DNA from: Paenibacillus albidus | GTDB taxonomy: Bacteria; Bacillota; Bacilli; Paenibacillales; Paenibacillaceae | Direction of reading: 5' to 3' | Assembly: GCF_014644435.1 (NCBI RefSeq) | Contig: NZ_BMKR01000022.1 | Span: 44,624 to 108,623, forward strand | DNA length: 64,000 bases | In this document: one piece after another, positions 1 through 8,747 of the stretch | Layout of the letters: each line of letters begins with the position of its first letter | Position numbering within the stretch: the first letter of the stretch is position 1 | Program-made: the position numbers and the translations under genes | The notes under the pieces: generated by a model | The model's database searches: none | The model's input: only the letters and a program-made list of their open reading frames with translations | What the model was told of the DNA's origin: nothing

Positions 1-1
1 A

Positions 2-307
2 TATGCAGATATGACCGGCAGACTCGAGGGACTGCTCCAGAAACTGCCGGAGATGAACCTGGAAGGCAAGCTCGCTGCCGCTTTTGGCTCCTATGGTTGG
101 AGCGGTGAAGCGATTGAGGTCGTGCAGGATTATCTGAACGGAACGAATATGTCGGTGCAAAGCACCTCGAATGTCATCAAAACAACAGGAATGACGCACG
201 TGGAATTCCCGGTCCGCATTCGGTTTGCCCCCAGAGAGGAAGCACAGATCAACAAGATCAAAAATGCCGCCGAATTCATCTCTGATCTGCTGTTAAGTGC
301 TGTCTGA
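2..307 (+). CDS. Flavodiiron protein (FprA type), C-terminal flavodoxin part, 5' partial
   Basis: Only the last ~101 residues are in the window; the frame is open to the left edge, so the Met at position 11 is internal. The visible part matches the flavodoxin-like domain of A-type flavoproteins, with the FMN-binding loop AAFGSYGWSGEA and the following helix. Family knowledge: flavodiiron proteins reduce O2 or NO to water or N2O in the cytoplasm, using electrons from rubredoxin. An oxidoreductase (33 nt downstream) and a rubredoxin follow on the same strand, which is the expected electron chain and supports the call. The diiron beta-lactamase-like domain would lie outside the window and was not seen. 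A stand-alone flavodoxin is less likely given the context. Confidence 0.8.
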   Translation, partial: YADMTGRLEGLLQKLPEMNLEGKLAAAFGSYGWSGEAIEVVQDYLNGTNMSVQSTSNVIKTTGMTHVEFPVRIRFAPREEAQINKIKNAAEFISDLLLSAV

Positions 308-339
308 CCTATTATTACAAGCAGGAAAGGAAGAGCCCT

Positions 340-1569
340 ATGGAAAAAAACAGACATTATGTTATTGTAGGCAGCGGAGTCGCCTCCGTCTATGCAGCCA
401 AAGCCATCCGCGACCATGACTTAGATGCGGAAATCTCCATTGTGGGAGCGGAGCCCAGTTTTCCCTACCATAGAATTAAGCTGTCCAAAGGACTATTCAC
501 CGATTTGCATCAGGAGAAGGTGTCGATCAAGAAGGAGAAATGGTTTGTTCAGAACAAGATTAATCTTCAAGCCAACACCACTGTCACCTCCATCGACACC
601 GTTAACCGAACGGTTACTTCTGCCGACGGCCAAATGATTGCTTATCATAAGCTTCTGCTGTGTACCGGTGCGACTAACCGTAAACTGGATATTGCAGGCG
701 CCGCCTTGCCCGGGGTGCATTCGATCCGGGACCGGAACGATGCCGACAGGCTCAAAGCCGCCTTGCAGCCGGGAGACCGCATCGCCATCATCGGCGGCGG
801 TGTCCAGGGCGTAGAAACAGCCTGGTCTTTTATAGAAGCGGGATATGCTGTAACGATCATAGAGGCTGCCCCTCGCCTTATGATCCGCCAGCTCGATGAG
901 CGGTCTGCCGCTCTGCTTGAGCAGCGCATGCTCGGGCGGGGAGCAGACATCAGACTGGGTCAAGGTGTTGCCACAATTACGGGATCAGGCCGCGCCGAAG
1001 GCGTAGAGCTTCAAGATGGCTCCCAGCTGCCTTGTGAACATGTGGTGTATTCCATTGGGATTGTTCCCAATATAACCCTTGCCCGGCAGATTGGACTTGA
1101 AGTGAGGAACGGCATCCTTGTAGACGAGTATATGCAGACGAGTGCAGCCCATGTGTATGCGGCCGGGGACAATGCCGAATTCGAAGGCCGGGTGGACGGC
1201 CTGTGGGGCAGCGCCATAGAACAGGGCACCATAGCCGGCAGCAATATGACGGGGAATCCAGCCACTTATAAACGTCCCGTTCCCTTGACCTTGTTTAACG
1301 CTTTTGACACCCCGCTGTTCTCCATCGGCCAGGTCGATGAGCAGTGTGATATCAGCGTCACCGGCCTGACTGAGGAGTATTACAGCCGGCTGTTTATCAA
1401 GGGCGGCGTCATTTGCGGGGCCATTGTATTCGACAATGCCGCTGCCTCCTTACCGTATAAAACGGCCATTGAGCAAGGCATCCGCCTGGACGGACTGGAT
1501 CTTCAGAGTAGCAGCATTCCAGACCTGATGGCTGAAGTCACGAAAAGATCACAATACCAACACCAATAA
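340..1569 (+). CDS. FAD-dependent NAD(P)H oxidoreductase, probably rubredoxin reductase
   Basis: 409 aa, in the pyridine-nucleotide disulphide oxidoreductase fold of rubredoxin/nitrite reductases. The FAD-binding Rossmann motif VGSGVASVYAAKAI is at residues ~10-23. The second dinucleotide motif IIGGGVQGVE is at ~150-159, and the second FAD motif VYAAGDN is near 273. AGGAAG lies 6 nt before the ATG. The length fits NADH:rubredoxin oxidoreductases and the N-terminal half of NirB, but no NirB Fe-S or sirohaem region follows. It sits between the flavodiiron protein and the rubredoxin. I infer that it passes electrons from NAD(P)H to rubredoxin in the cytoplasm; the substrate assignment rests on context. 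Confidence 0.85.
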   Translation: MEKNRHYVIVGSGVASVYAAKAIRDHDLDAEISIVGAEPSFPYHRIKLSKGLFTDLHQEKVSIKKEKWFVQNKINLQANTTVTSIDTVNRTVTSADGQMIAYHKLLLCTGATNRKLDIAGAALPGVHSIRDRNDADRLKAALQPGDRIAIIGGGVQGVETAWSFIEAGYAVTIIEAAPRLMIRQLDERSAALLEQRMLGRGADIRLGQGVATITGSGRAEGVELQDGSQLPCEHVVYSIGIVPNITLARQIGLEVRNGILVDEYMQTSAAHVYAAGDNAEFEGRVDGLWGSAIEQGTIAGSNMTGNPATYKRPVPLTLFNAFDTPLFSIGQVDEQCDISVTGLTEEYYSRLFIKGGVICGAIVFDNAAASLPYKTAIEQGIRLDGLDLQSSSIPDLMAEVTKRSQYQHQ

Positions 1570-1592
1570 TCCACTGACAAGGAGATCTAAAT

Positions 1593-1766
1593 ATGAAAAA
1601 ATATATATGCCTGCCTTGCGGATACATCTATAATCCGGCTTTAGGCGATCCTGATGAGGATATTCTGCCTGGTACAGCCTTCGAGGATCTTCCCGAAGAT
1701 TGGGTATGCCCGGTCTGCGGAGAAGATACCAGCCACTTTGCCCCTGTCGAAGAGAATCCGCAATAA
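1593..1766 (+). CDS. Rubredoxin
   Basis: 57 aa. Two CxxCG knuckles (CLPCG near residues 6-10 and CPVCG near 39-43) give the four cysteine ligands of a single FeS4 iron. The aromatic YIY after the first knuckle and the acidic DPDED stretch are typical of rubredoxins. AAGGAGAT lies 7 nt before the ATG. It begins 23 nt after the oxidoreductase, so the two are surely co-transcribed. Role by family: one-electron carrier from the reductase to the flavodiiron protein. The length is standard (52-60 aa), and the gene is intact. Confidence 0.95.
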   Translation: MKKYICLPCGYIYNPALGDPDEDILPGTAFEDLPEDWVCPVCGEDTSHFAPVEENPQ

Positions 1767-1802
1767 CTGGTAAAGCTTGTTAGTACCCTTCCTGGAGGTG
1801 AC

Positions 1803-2504
1803 ATGATGACAGAAAGTTCCTGCCAACAGCCCTGCGCCCGCAAAGTCCCGATCTTCACGTCGCTTTCGGATGAGGATTTGGCCAAGGTCAGCGCGATGAT
1901 CCGGCACAGAAAATACGAAAAAGGCGAAGCTCTTATATTGGAGGAGCAGCCTTCCGATACGTTGTACATTATTAAAAACGGCCATGTCAAACTGTTAAAA
2001 ATGACACCGCAAGGCAAGGAGCAAATCCTGCACATTCTCTCCACCGGTGACTTTTTTGGCGAACTGAACATTTTTAACAGTGACGAACTCAGTAATTTCA
2101 GCGCTTATGCCCTCAAAACTACACATATCTGTATGCTCACCAAAGACGATATGGAGCTGCTGATTCGGAACAATCCCGACATTTCGCTGAAGCTGCTCAA
2201 GACCGTCACCAAAAGACTGGCCCATACCGAGAAGCTGGCTCAGAGCCTGGCCACCAAGGACCCTGAAATCCGTATCGCTTACATGATTATGGAAATGGGC
2301 CACAAATACGGCAAGCCGGTCAAGGAACGCATTAAGGTGGAACTTCCCCTTTCACGCGAGGAAATGGCCAACTATGTTGGCGTGACCCGGGAAACCATCA
2401 GCCGCAAATTCAGCAAATTCGAACGTCTGGGCATTATTGAGATCAAGGGGACACGGGAAATCACCATTCAAAATATGCAGCTGCTAAATGAATATATCGA
2501 TTAA
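1803..2504 (+). CDS. Crp/Fnr-family transcription regulator
   Basis: 233 aa. An N-terminal cyclic-nucleotide-binding-like beta roll (~20-140) is followed by a winged helix (~165-230). The recognition helix reads GVTRETISRKFSKF, carrying the ExxSR pattern of FNR/CRP proteins. Near the start are two cysteines (SSCQQPCAR), but too few to claim an Fe-S cluster of E. coli FNR type. GGAGGTG lies just before the ATG. It is 36 nt downstream of the rubredoxin and convergent with the HesB-like gene, which carries a TGTGA-N6-TCACT site upstream. I infer an oxygen, NO or redox-responsive regulator of this block; the signal is unknown. Confidence 0.88.
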   Translation: MMTESSCQQPCARKVPIFTSLSDEDLAKVSAMIRHRKYEKGEALILEEQPSDTLYIIKNGHVKLLKMTPQGKEQILHILSTGDFFGELNIFNSDELSNFSAYALKTTHICMLTKDDMELLIRNNPDISLKLLKTVTKRLAHTEKLAQSLATKDPEIRIAYMIMEMGHKYGKPVKERIKVELPLSREEMANYVGVTRETISRKFSKFERLGIIEIKGTREITIQNMQLLNEYID

Positions 2505-2825
2505 TTAGTCCCTGAGATCCTGAATCCGGATATGATTCCCCAGCAGGTTGGAGTCACTTGTCAGCTTGAAGGATGGATAGTCCACATCCGCTTTCAGCCG
2601 CATCTTCTCATCAAACAAAGATTCCTGCTGGCGGTCAACATAAAAAGTAAAAGGCTCCGTCTGAATTCTAATATCCGTATCCTCGGGACGGCTTACGATC
2701 CGGATCACGATAACCCCATTGCAGCCGCAGCCTTCCGTGTCAACAAACAGTTTAAAAACTCCGGGCTTCTCTGCCAGGTTCTGCTCCAGCTTCCGGGTAG
2801 TCAGCTCGTCCAGTTCTATATGCAT
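2505..2825 (-). CDS. HesB/IscA-like iron-sulphur cluster biosynthesis family protein
   Basis: 106 aa from the ATG at 2825, preceded by AAGGAGCG at 9 nt. A longer frame to 2897 lacks a ribosome binding site. The sequence has the HesB core with KLFVDTEGCGCNG (a CGC motif) and a beta-rich C-terminus ending KLTSDSNLLGNHIRI. It lacks the C-terminal CGCG pair of classical IscA/SufA, so it belongs to the short YqkB-like group, whose function is poorly defined. Its stop abuts that of the Crp/Fnr gene (convergent). An Fnr-type palindrome lies ~100 bp upstream of the start, which suggests redox regulation. Confidence 0.75.
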   Translation of the reverse strand: MHIELDELTTRKLEQNLAEKPGVFKLFVDTEGCGCNGVIVIRIVSRPEDTDIRIQTEPFTFYVDRQQESLFDEKMRLKADVDYPSFKLTSDSNLLGNHIRIQDLRD

Positions 2826-2925
2826 AGATATTCGCTCCTTTGAATTGCTGCCCGGCCAGCCCGCTGTTCCGCTGGCTTCCGGGCAGATGATGTGCACAGT
2901 ATAGTAGCTTTTGGTCGAATTAACC

Positions 2926-2941
2926 TGTGACTGTGGTCACT
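2926..2941. promoter_or_regulatory. Fnr/Crp-type operator
   Basis: TGTGACTGTGGTCACT is TGTGA-N6-TCACT, the consensus half-sites of CRP/FNR proteins. It sits ~100 bp upstream of the HesB-like gene start at 2825 and ~420 bp beyond the Crp/Fnr gene itself. It could also act on sequence facing the YesN gene, but that gene ends here (3' side), so the HesB-like gene is the likely target. Confidence 0.65.
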
Positions 2942-2966
2942 TTCTTTTTGACGGTTAGCTGATTTC

Positions 2967-4469
2967 TCACTTGGCCTGATCCTTGTATTCTGTAGGACTG
3001 CTGCCCGTGTATTCTTTAAACACCCTGGAGAAATAATGCTGGTCCCCGAACGACAATACCTCGGCCAGCTCTTTGACCTTAATATCCGGCTTGTCGGCAA
3101 TCAGCCGGCAGGCCTCATTTATTTTTAGCCGCATATAGTAATGGACAAAGGTGTTTTGTGTGTACTTTTTGATAATCCGGCTGACATAGGAAGGACTGAC
3201 ATGGAATTTCAGCGCCAAATCACCGATGGATACCTGGGAGTACAGATTCAGCTGCAAATACTGATCCAGCTGCCGGAACAATTCATAGCTGCTTTTTTTA
3301 TTCAAATTATACATAAGCTCAAAACATTGGCCGGTCCAGGTCAGCAGTGCTTCACAAAAAGCAGCATAGCTGTCCTGCACAAACAGCGCTCTCACCTCAG
3401 CCGCAAGCTTCAGCCTGCCCTCCGGCTCCTGATGATAAGCGATGCGGGCGAAGGCATCCGCCAGCGTCCATGTGAACTTCTCCAGCTCGGCCATGCGGAT
3501 AATACCGCTGTGCCAGCCCGCCAGCTGTTGCCTCAGCCGATGTTCACATTTCTCCTTCTGCCGCTGGTTAATCATATCCACAAAGCAGGCCGTTAGCTGT
3601 TCAAGCTCGGTATTGACCCTCATACCCGTTGTGAGAGCAGAACCGGCGTCCAGCAGCAGGCAACGGCCAAGGGGCATTTGTTCAACCAGCATTCGGCTGA
3701 TTCTATCATAAAGCTCCGGTACAGCCTGATTCTCCACAGCCTGCACCTGGGTTGCCATGGAAACTTCAAGCCCCTCGACCTGCAGCCTTTGCTGTGCTGC
3801 TTCCATGCATTCCTGGATGTCAGGGTACTTCTCCTGAATCGAGGCATTGACCAGAACAAGCAGCTGCCCCGCAGCCTGTGCCGGGAATACCCAGCAGGTA
3901 TGCGGAGCATAGGCTTGGGTGAAGCAGTCCTGGACCACACCTGCTTGGTGCCCGGGCAGATCAGGGGTAAACGGCTGCTTGCGGACAATGAACACCCTTT
4001 TGGGGTGCAGGCTGAAATCCGCATCCAGTTTCATTGAAGCATGGAACCCGGGGTCCACAATCTCTTTAAAAAGATCCTTATCCGTGCTGTGCCGTTCATT
4101 CAATTGCTGCACCAGCCGTTCCATAACCTCGACCAGCTGTGGACGTTCAACAGGCTTCAGCAAATAGTCAAAGACCTGCAAATTCAGAGCTTTGCGTGTA
4201 TATTCGAAATCACTGTACCCGCTGATCAGCACCGCCTTCAGCTGCGGATTCAGGCCCTTAGCTTGCTCGATTAGGGCAAGACCATCCAGCTTTGGCATCC
4301 GTATATCCGTCAGCAGGATATCCACAGGATTGTTGCGGATGTATTCCAGTGCCTCCATGCCGTTGGAGGCACTGGCAACGATTTCGACCGGCAGCTCCGT
4401 AGCATGCACAAGCGCCTGGATATTACGCAGAATCGGTTTGCTGTCCTCAGCAATTAATGCACGGTACAT
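2967..4469 (-). CDS. YesN-type response regulator, AraC family
   Basis: 500 aa. A receiver domain (1-~120) carries the phospho-acceptor Asp55 in ILLTDIRMPKLDG and the partner Lys in YLLKPVE. A long divergent middle region (~130-390) follows. The C-terminus is an AraC double helix-turn-helix (~400-500), with SIGDLALKFHVSPSYVSRII and the closing FGDQHYFSRVFKEYTGSSP. The start ATG at 4469 lies 15 nt after the kinase stop at 4485, so it is the second gene of a YesM-YesN operon. It probably activates the divergent sugar transporter at 6468-9577 in response to an extracellular carbohydrate. Confidence 0.93.
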   Translation of the reverse strand: MYRALIAEDSKPILRNIQALVHATELPVEIVASASNGMEALEYIRNNPVDILLTDIRMPKLDGLALIEQAKGLNPQLKAVLISGYSDFEYTRKALNLQVFDYLLKPVERPQLVEVMERLVQQLNERHSTDKDLFKEIVDPGFHASMKLDADFSLHPKRVFIVRKQPFTPDLPGHQAGVVQDCFTQAYAPHTCWVFPAQAAGQLLVLVNASIQEKYPDIQECMEAAQQRLQVEGLEVSMATQVQAVENQAVPELYDRISRMLVEQMPLGRCLLLDAGSALTTGMRVNTELEQLTACFVDMINQRQKEKCEHRLRQQLAGWHSGIIRMAELEKFTWTLADAFARIAYHQEPEGRLKLAAEVRALFVQDSYAAFCEALLTWTGQCFELMYNLNKKSSYELFRQLDQYLQLNLYSQVSIGDLALKFHVSPSYVSRIIKKYTQNTFVHYYMRLKINEACRLIADKPDIKVKELAEVLSFGDQHYFSRVFKEYTGSSPTEYKDQAK

Positions 4470-4484
4470 GGCATTCCCTCCCGG

Positions 4485-6272
4485 TCAGTAGAAGTCTTTG
4501 GTCAGAGAGGCAATAAGCTGGACCGTCGCCCCCTTACCTTCCTCCGAATGATTGTATATGTTAAAAAACAGCCGGTTTTTGTACATTAGCTTAAGCCGGT
4601 TCACCGTATTCACAATTCCCATATTCCCTATCGCGGAGGTATTGTTCTGCAGCTGGTACACCCCTGAATCCGATTCATGAATATTGTCCAGGATCTCCTG
4701 AATCCGGCCAGGCTCGAACCCGTCCCCGTTGTCCGTGATTTCAATGGCCCATATCCCGTTATACACCTTCACCCGGACCTTAATCCGCCAAGGCGGATCG
4801 GTACATCTAAAAGCATGCTCAATACAATTCTCCACAAAAGGCTGAATCACAAGGCGCGGCAATTCGATAAGGTCAAAGGCTTCATCCTCATCAATCTCCC
4901 ACTCCAGATCATCCTCAAAATTCTGCTGCACCAAAGACAAATAATGCTGGGTATGCCTCAGCTCTTCGGTGAGTGTAACATGCTGATAAGGGGAGGAGAC
5001 AATGTAGCGCAGACTGTCCGACAAATGCTTGCACATCTCAGAGACAATGGCGTTTTTGCCCTCCTGGGCGGCAATACTGATCAGATACAGCACATTGTGG
5101 ATGAAATGGGGAGCGATCTGCGCCTGGAGGGCCGAATTTCTGGCCTTCACTTCTTCATGCAGCGCCAGCTTCTCTCTGTCAATAGACCCCTGCAGCCGCT
5201 CAAGCAGCTCCTGGAACGCTTCATTCAGTTGAATCAATTCGTTATTGTGTGAACGCGCTTCCAGTTTTATGTTCATATTGCTGTAATTAATCCGCAAAAT
5301 CTGGCTGCGCAGCTTCCGAATAGGGAGAAGAAGCCTTCGGGCCGAGATATAAATATAAACAAAGGAAAACAGCATCAGCGATGTAATCAGGAGAATAGAT
5401 ATATATTTAACGGAATCAACCGGGCCGAGCACAAAATGCTTGGGGGTTATAATATAACTGGTCCAGCCCGTATCGGGAGACTTGTAATAAGCCACGTAGT
5501 TATCCTGGTTGTCCATATAAATCCCGCTGTCTGCTGCAAACTCCCGGAAGACAGGGATTTCTTCCTCTTCTTCAAGGGGTACCGAGCTCGCGATCACTTG
5601 ACCCTCATTATCCAAAATGAACCCTTCCCCGTCCCCCAGACCGGACACCGATTGCTGTAAAAAGGCTTGATCCAGCTGAATTGCCAGATACCCGAACACT
5701 TGCCCATTCTGATTCATGATCGTCCGCACAAATGAAATGCTCCCGTTCGGCTGGCGGTATAACGTATAACCGCTCCGGCTCCAGGTGGGCATGGACTTGC
5801 TTTCTTTTAAAAAAGCTGCCAGGGAGGTTGGGTTGCCTGCATATCCGATGTAGGAAGCGATCTCAGTCCCTTTCAGATCATAGATCATCATGTCCTCAAT
5901 ATTTAAGCTGGGGCCAATCGCCTGAAACATAAAGTCCTTCAGCTTCCGGCTTCGCGTCAGTCCTTCAATGGTGACTCCCGAATAATCGCCGCCCGAGAGC
6001 AGTTGGAAGACATCCTTATTGGATAAAATCCGCTGTGAAAGCTGGTTCTGATTGTTGATATACAGATTAAGCTGATCGCTGACCTTGGCGGCCATCATCT
6101 GCTTCTCATTTTCTGTCTTCTCCTTGAGCGGCTGAATCACCAGAACATTGACATACACCAAAAAACAACCCAGCACAATCAGCAAGAGGATGACAAAGGT
6201 CAGGAGAAATTTAGTCTGAAGACTAGCCTGTAATTTGCTGCTGTCGAAGCCTCTTTTGATGAAAGTAACCAA
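4485..6272 (-). CDS. YesM-type sensor histidine kinase
   Basis: 595 aa, with a TTG start preceded by AGGAGG at 7 nt. Transmembrane segments are at ~20-42 and ~285-308. Between them lies an extracellular Cache-like sensor domain, followed by a HAMP linker. The kinase core carries QAQIAPHFIHN (phospho-His; most paralogues have INPHFIYN), the N box ENCIEHAF and the G box DNGDGFEPG. Divergent from the binding-protein gene at 6468, with ~195 nt between. By family it senses a sugar, or the sugar bound to the transporter's binding protein, and phosphorylates the adjacent YesN. Confidence 0.93.
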   Translation of the reverse strand: MVTFIKRGFDSSKLQASLQTKFLLTFVILLLIVLGCFLVYVNVLVIQPLKEKTENEKQMMAAKVSDQLNLYINNQNQLSQRILSNKDVFQLLSGGDYSGVTIEGLTRSRKLKDFMFQAIGPSLNIEDMMIYDLKGTEIASYIGYAGNPTSLAAFLKESKSMPTWSRSGYTLYRQPNGSISFVRTIMNQNGQVFGYLAIQLDQAFLQQSVSGLGDGEGFILDNEGQVIASSVPLEEEEEIPVFREFAADSGIYMDNQDNYVAYYKSPDTGWTSYIITPKHFVLGPVDSVKYISILLITSLMLFSFVYIYISARRLLLPIRKLRSQILRINYSNMNIKLEARSHNNELIQLNEAFQELLERLQGSIDREKLALHEEVKARNSALQAQIAPHFIHNVLYLISIAAQEGKNAIVSEMCKHLSDSLRYIVSSPYQHVTLTEELRHTQHYLSLVQQNFEDDLEWEIDEDEAFDLIELPRLVIQPFVENCIEHAFRCTDPPWRIKVRVKVYNGIWAIEITDNGDGFEPGRIQEILDNIHESDSGVYQLQNNTSAIGNMGIVNTVNRLKLMYKNRLFFNIYNHSEEGKGATVQLIASLTKDFY

Positions 6273-6405
6273 ATCATATCCTCCTTGAACAGCTTAATGC
6301 TCCTACTGTATCATCCCGATTGCTTTATGGACAAGCTAAATTCGTGTTCAGGATATTACACAAAAAGAGTAAAGCACAAACATGTACCTCTTACTGGCCA
6401 GCCTC

Positions 6406-6431
6406 TATAATCAGTTGTGAAAGCGAATTCA
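6406..6431 (+). promoter_or_regulatory. Promoter -10 and overlapping cre-like site of the first sugar transporter operon
   Basis: TATAAT at 6406-6411 is a perfect -10 box; the -35 region (~6383) is weak, as expected for an activated promoter. Immediately downstream, 6417-6431 reads GTGAAAGCGAATTCA, matching 14 of 15 positions of the CcpA consensus WTGNAANCGNWNNCW. Its place over the start region would give roadblock-type catabolite repression. Confidence 0.6.
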
Positions 6432-6467
6432 AACAACAAACATACATTTCTTTTGGGGGCGATAACT

Positions 6468-7799
6468 GTGAATGACAAAATGAAGAAAATGGCGACAGGC
6501 ATTCTGGCGAGTGTAATGGCGGTGTCTCTGGCCGCTTGCGGTTCAGAAAATGCCAATACCCCTTCAAATTCCAATGCTTCCGGCTCAGGCAACAGTGGCA
6601 GCGGCAGCGGCGAGAAAGTAACCATCGAACTGGCTATCTCCAAAAGCTCGCAGGATTCCGCTTTTATCGCACAGGACCTGCTGGACGAATTTGAACAAAA
6701 GCACAACATCAAAGTTAATCTTCAATTGCTTCCTGCCGAACAAACGGCAACCGTACTGCAAACCAAGCTCGCCGTGGATGAAACGCCGGACATTATCCAG
6801 TACAATCTGGCAAGTGCCGTAACGGATCTGAACCTGGAACGCAACTTTGAAATTCTCGACAATGAACCTTGGGTCGCCAGGCTGCTGAACAAAGATGTGC
6901 TTTCCGCCGAGGGGCATGTGTACAGCTTCCATGTAAGCCAGGACACAGGGATGCAAGGGGTTGTCTACAATAAGGACATCTTTAAGGAGCTGGGTCTTGA
7001 GATTCCGAACAACTTTGAAGAATTCCTCGCGGTATGCGAAAAGATCAAGGCCAGCGGAATTACACCGGTCTTTATGCCATTTAAGGATGCATGGGCTGCG
7101 AATATCTGGCCGGCGGCCGCTTTTGCCGATTATGCTGCCAAAAACGAACCTGCCCTCTTCGACGACATCAACGCCAACCGTAAGAAATGGGCGGACATTC
7201 CAGAATTCGCCACCTTCCTGCAGCAGCAATACGATGTCTACAAAAAAGGCTACACCAACGCTGATATTCTAAGCGACAGCTATGATATGGCTGTAGGCAA
7301 ATTCCTGAATAAAGAAGTGGCGATGATGTTTATGGGTGACTGGCTGATTGAGAATGTGAGCGAAAAAGACCCTAACATGCATCTTGGCCTGTTCGCCATT
7401 CCTTCTGCCGAAGGAGCCAGCCTTGGCGCAAGCCCGCTGGGCGGTCAATTGTTCGTGCCGAAAAAAGCCAAACACCTGGCCGAAGCCAAGAAATTCCTTG
7501 AATTCATTGCCACCAAAGAAATAGCACAGAAGATCGTGGATAACCAGGGATATGTCTCCAACTTTAACGATGTCAACACCCCGGAGCTTCCTGAGTACAA
7601 GCAGGAAATTGTGGATCAATACATTACGCCTAAAAAAACCGTACTGACGACCGATGCCTACATGCTGGTCGACCGCAGTGAACTGTACAGACTGCTGCAG
7701 GATGAATTCGCAGGCGGGCTGGATCCTCAGGGCGTACTAAAAGCCTGGGATGAGAAATTCAACCAGCTGATGAAGGACAAAGGAGTTGCCGGATTCTAA
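6468..7799 (+). CDS. Carbohydrate ABC transporter substrate-binding lipoprotein (CUT1)
   Basis: 443 aa if started at the GTG at 6468, which has GGGGGC at 7 nt. The upstream ATG at 6417 falls in the cre-like site and would spoil the signal peptide. The lipoprotein signal ends in the lipobox SLAAC, followed by a Ser/Gly/Asn-rich linker. The rest is a family 1 solute-binding fold (MalE-like), with GMQGVVYNKDIFKELG and a late LGGQLFVPKKAKH. It is extracytoplasmic and membrane-anchored, delivering an oligosaccharide to the two permeases that follow. No ATPase gene is present, as usual when a shared MsmX-type ATPase serves several transporters. The substrate cannot be read from sequence. Confidence 0.92.
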   Translation: MNDKMKKMATGILASVMAVSLAACGSENANTPSNSNASGSGNSGSGSGEKVTIELAISKSSQDSAFIAQDLLDEFEQKHNIKVNLQLLPAEQTATVLQTKLAVDETPDIIQYNLASAVTDLNLERNFEILDNEPWVARLLNKDVLSAEGHVYSFHVSQDTGMQGVVYNKDIFKELGLEIPNNFEEFLAVCEKIKASGITPVFMPFKDAWAANIWPAAAFADYAAKNEPALFDDINANRKKWADIPEFATFLQQQYDVYKKGYTNADILSDSYDMAVGKFLNKEVAMMFMGDWLIENVSEKDPNMHLGLFAIPSAEGASLGASPLGGQLFVPKKAKHLAEAKKFLEFIATKEIAQKIVDNQGYVSNFNDVNTPELPEYKQEIVDQYITPKKTVLTTDAYMLVDRSELYRLLQDEFAGGLDPQGVLKAWDEKFNQLMKDKGVAGF

Positions 7800-7813
7800 A
7801 TAAACAGACAACA

Positions 7814-7849
7814 GGCAGAATAAGGACCCGTACCGGGCTTTATTCTGCC
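7814..7849 (+). terminator. Intercistronic stem-loop after the binding-protein gene
   Basis: GGCAGAATAA at 7814-7823 pairs perfectly with TTATTCTGCC at 7840-7849, with an inner CCCG/CGGG helix. No T run follows and the permease genes continue downstream. I read it as an attenuating or mRNA-protecting hairpin that keeps binding-protein expression above that of the permeases. Confidence 0.7.
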
Positions 7850-7874
7850 CCACGCTATAATGGAGTGTGAAGAG

Positions 7875-8747
7875 ATGAAAATATCAAAGAAGCTGTACTC
7901 ATATTACTTAATCTGGCCAGCACTTATCATTTACTCCGTCTTTTTCGTGTTCCCGGCGTTAACCGGCTTATATTATTCCTTCACCGATTGGCGTTTGGAC
8001 CGGGAGACGATCAAGTTCATCGGCTGGGACAATTTTGAACGAATCTTCACCGACAAAACGTTGCTGTTGGCCATCAAAAATACATGTATTTTTGCAGTGG
8101 TCACGGTGCTTGGGAAAAACATTCTCGGGATCGCTCTTGCCGTCGGCTTAAACATGCGGCTAAAATCCAAAAATATTCTGCGGGCCATCTTTTATTCGCC
8201 TTCAATTCTCAGTGTTTTGGTTATTAGCATTGTGTTTACACCGATGCTGCGATCCGAAGGGACCATCAACAAATTACTGGATACCGTAGGCCTGCATTCC
8301 TTAAGCCAGGCTTGGCTGACCGATCCATCCATCGTCATCTGGACGGTCGCCGCTGTCTCGATCTGGCAGCATACCGGCTTTCAAATGGCGATCTACCTGG
8401 CCGGATTACAGTCGATCTCCAAGGAATATTATGAAGCGGCCACCATTGACGGGGCCGGCTCCTGGAAAAGCTTTACGGCCATCACCCTGCCACTTCTGCT
8501 GCCTGCCATCAACATCAATCTGATGCTGACGCTGATCGGGGGACTTAAGGTCTTCTCGGAAGTTTTTGTTCTGACCGGCGGGGGCCCGGGCAACGCCTCC
8601 CAGGTGGTAGGTACCATCATCCTGCGTTCGTTTGGAGAAGGAAGCTGGGGTCTGGGCACCGCAGTCAATACCCTGCTGTTCGCGGCGGTTACCATCATTG
8701 CTATTCCACTGCTGATCTTTATGCGGCGTAAGGAGGTATCGGAATAA
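7875..8747 (+). CDS. Sugar ABC transporter permease, MalF/UgpA type
   Basis: 290 aa from the ATG at 7875, with GGAG ~8 nt upstream; a first ATG at 7860 lacks a site. Six membrane segments begin with the N-terminal helix LIWPALIIYSVFFVFPAL. The EAA loop that contacts the ATPase reads YEAATIDGAGSWKSF. It couples with the following permease (1-nt overlap) and the lipoprotein at 6468 as a CUT1 importer in the cytoplasmic membrane. Confidence 0.93.
   Translation: MKISKKLYSYYLIWPALIIYSVFFVFPALTGLYYSFTDWRLDRETIKFIGWDNFERIFTDKTLLLAIKNTCIFAVVTVLGKNILGIALAVGLNMRLKSKNILRAIFYSPSILSVLVISIVFTPMLRSEGTINKLLDTVGLHSLSQAWLTDPSIVIWTVAAVSIWQHTGFQMAIYLAGLQSISKEYYEAATIDGAGSWKSFTAITLPLLLPAININLMLTLIGGLKVFSEVFVLTGGGPGNASQVVGTIILRSFGEGSWGLGTAVNTLLFAAVTIIAIPLLIFMRRKEVSE

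Noticed and set aside
2826..2897. 24-residue N-terminal extension of the HesB-like protein
   Set aside because: No ribosome site upstream of the longer start, while AAGGAG sits correctly before the ATG at 2825.
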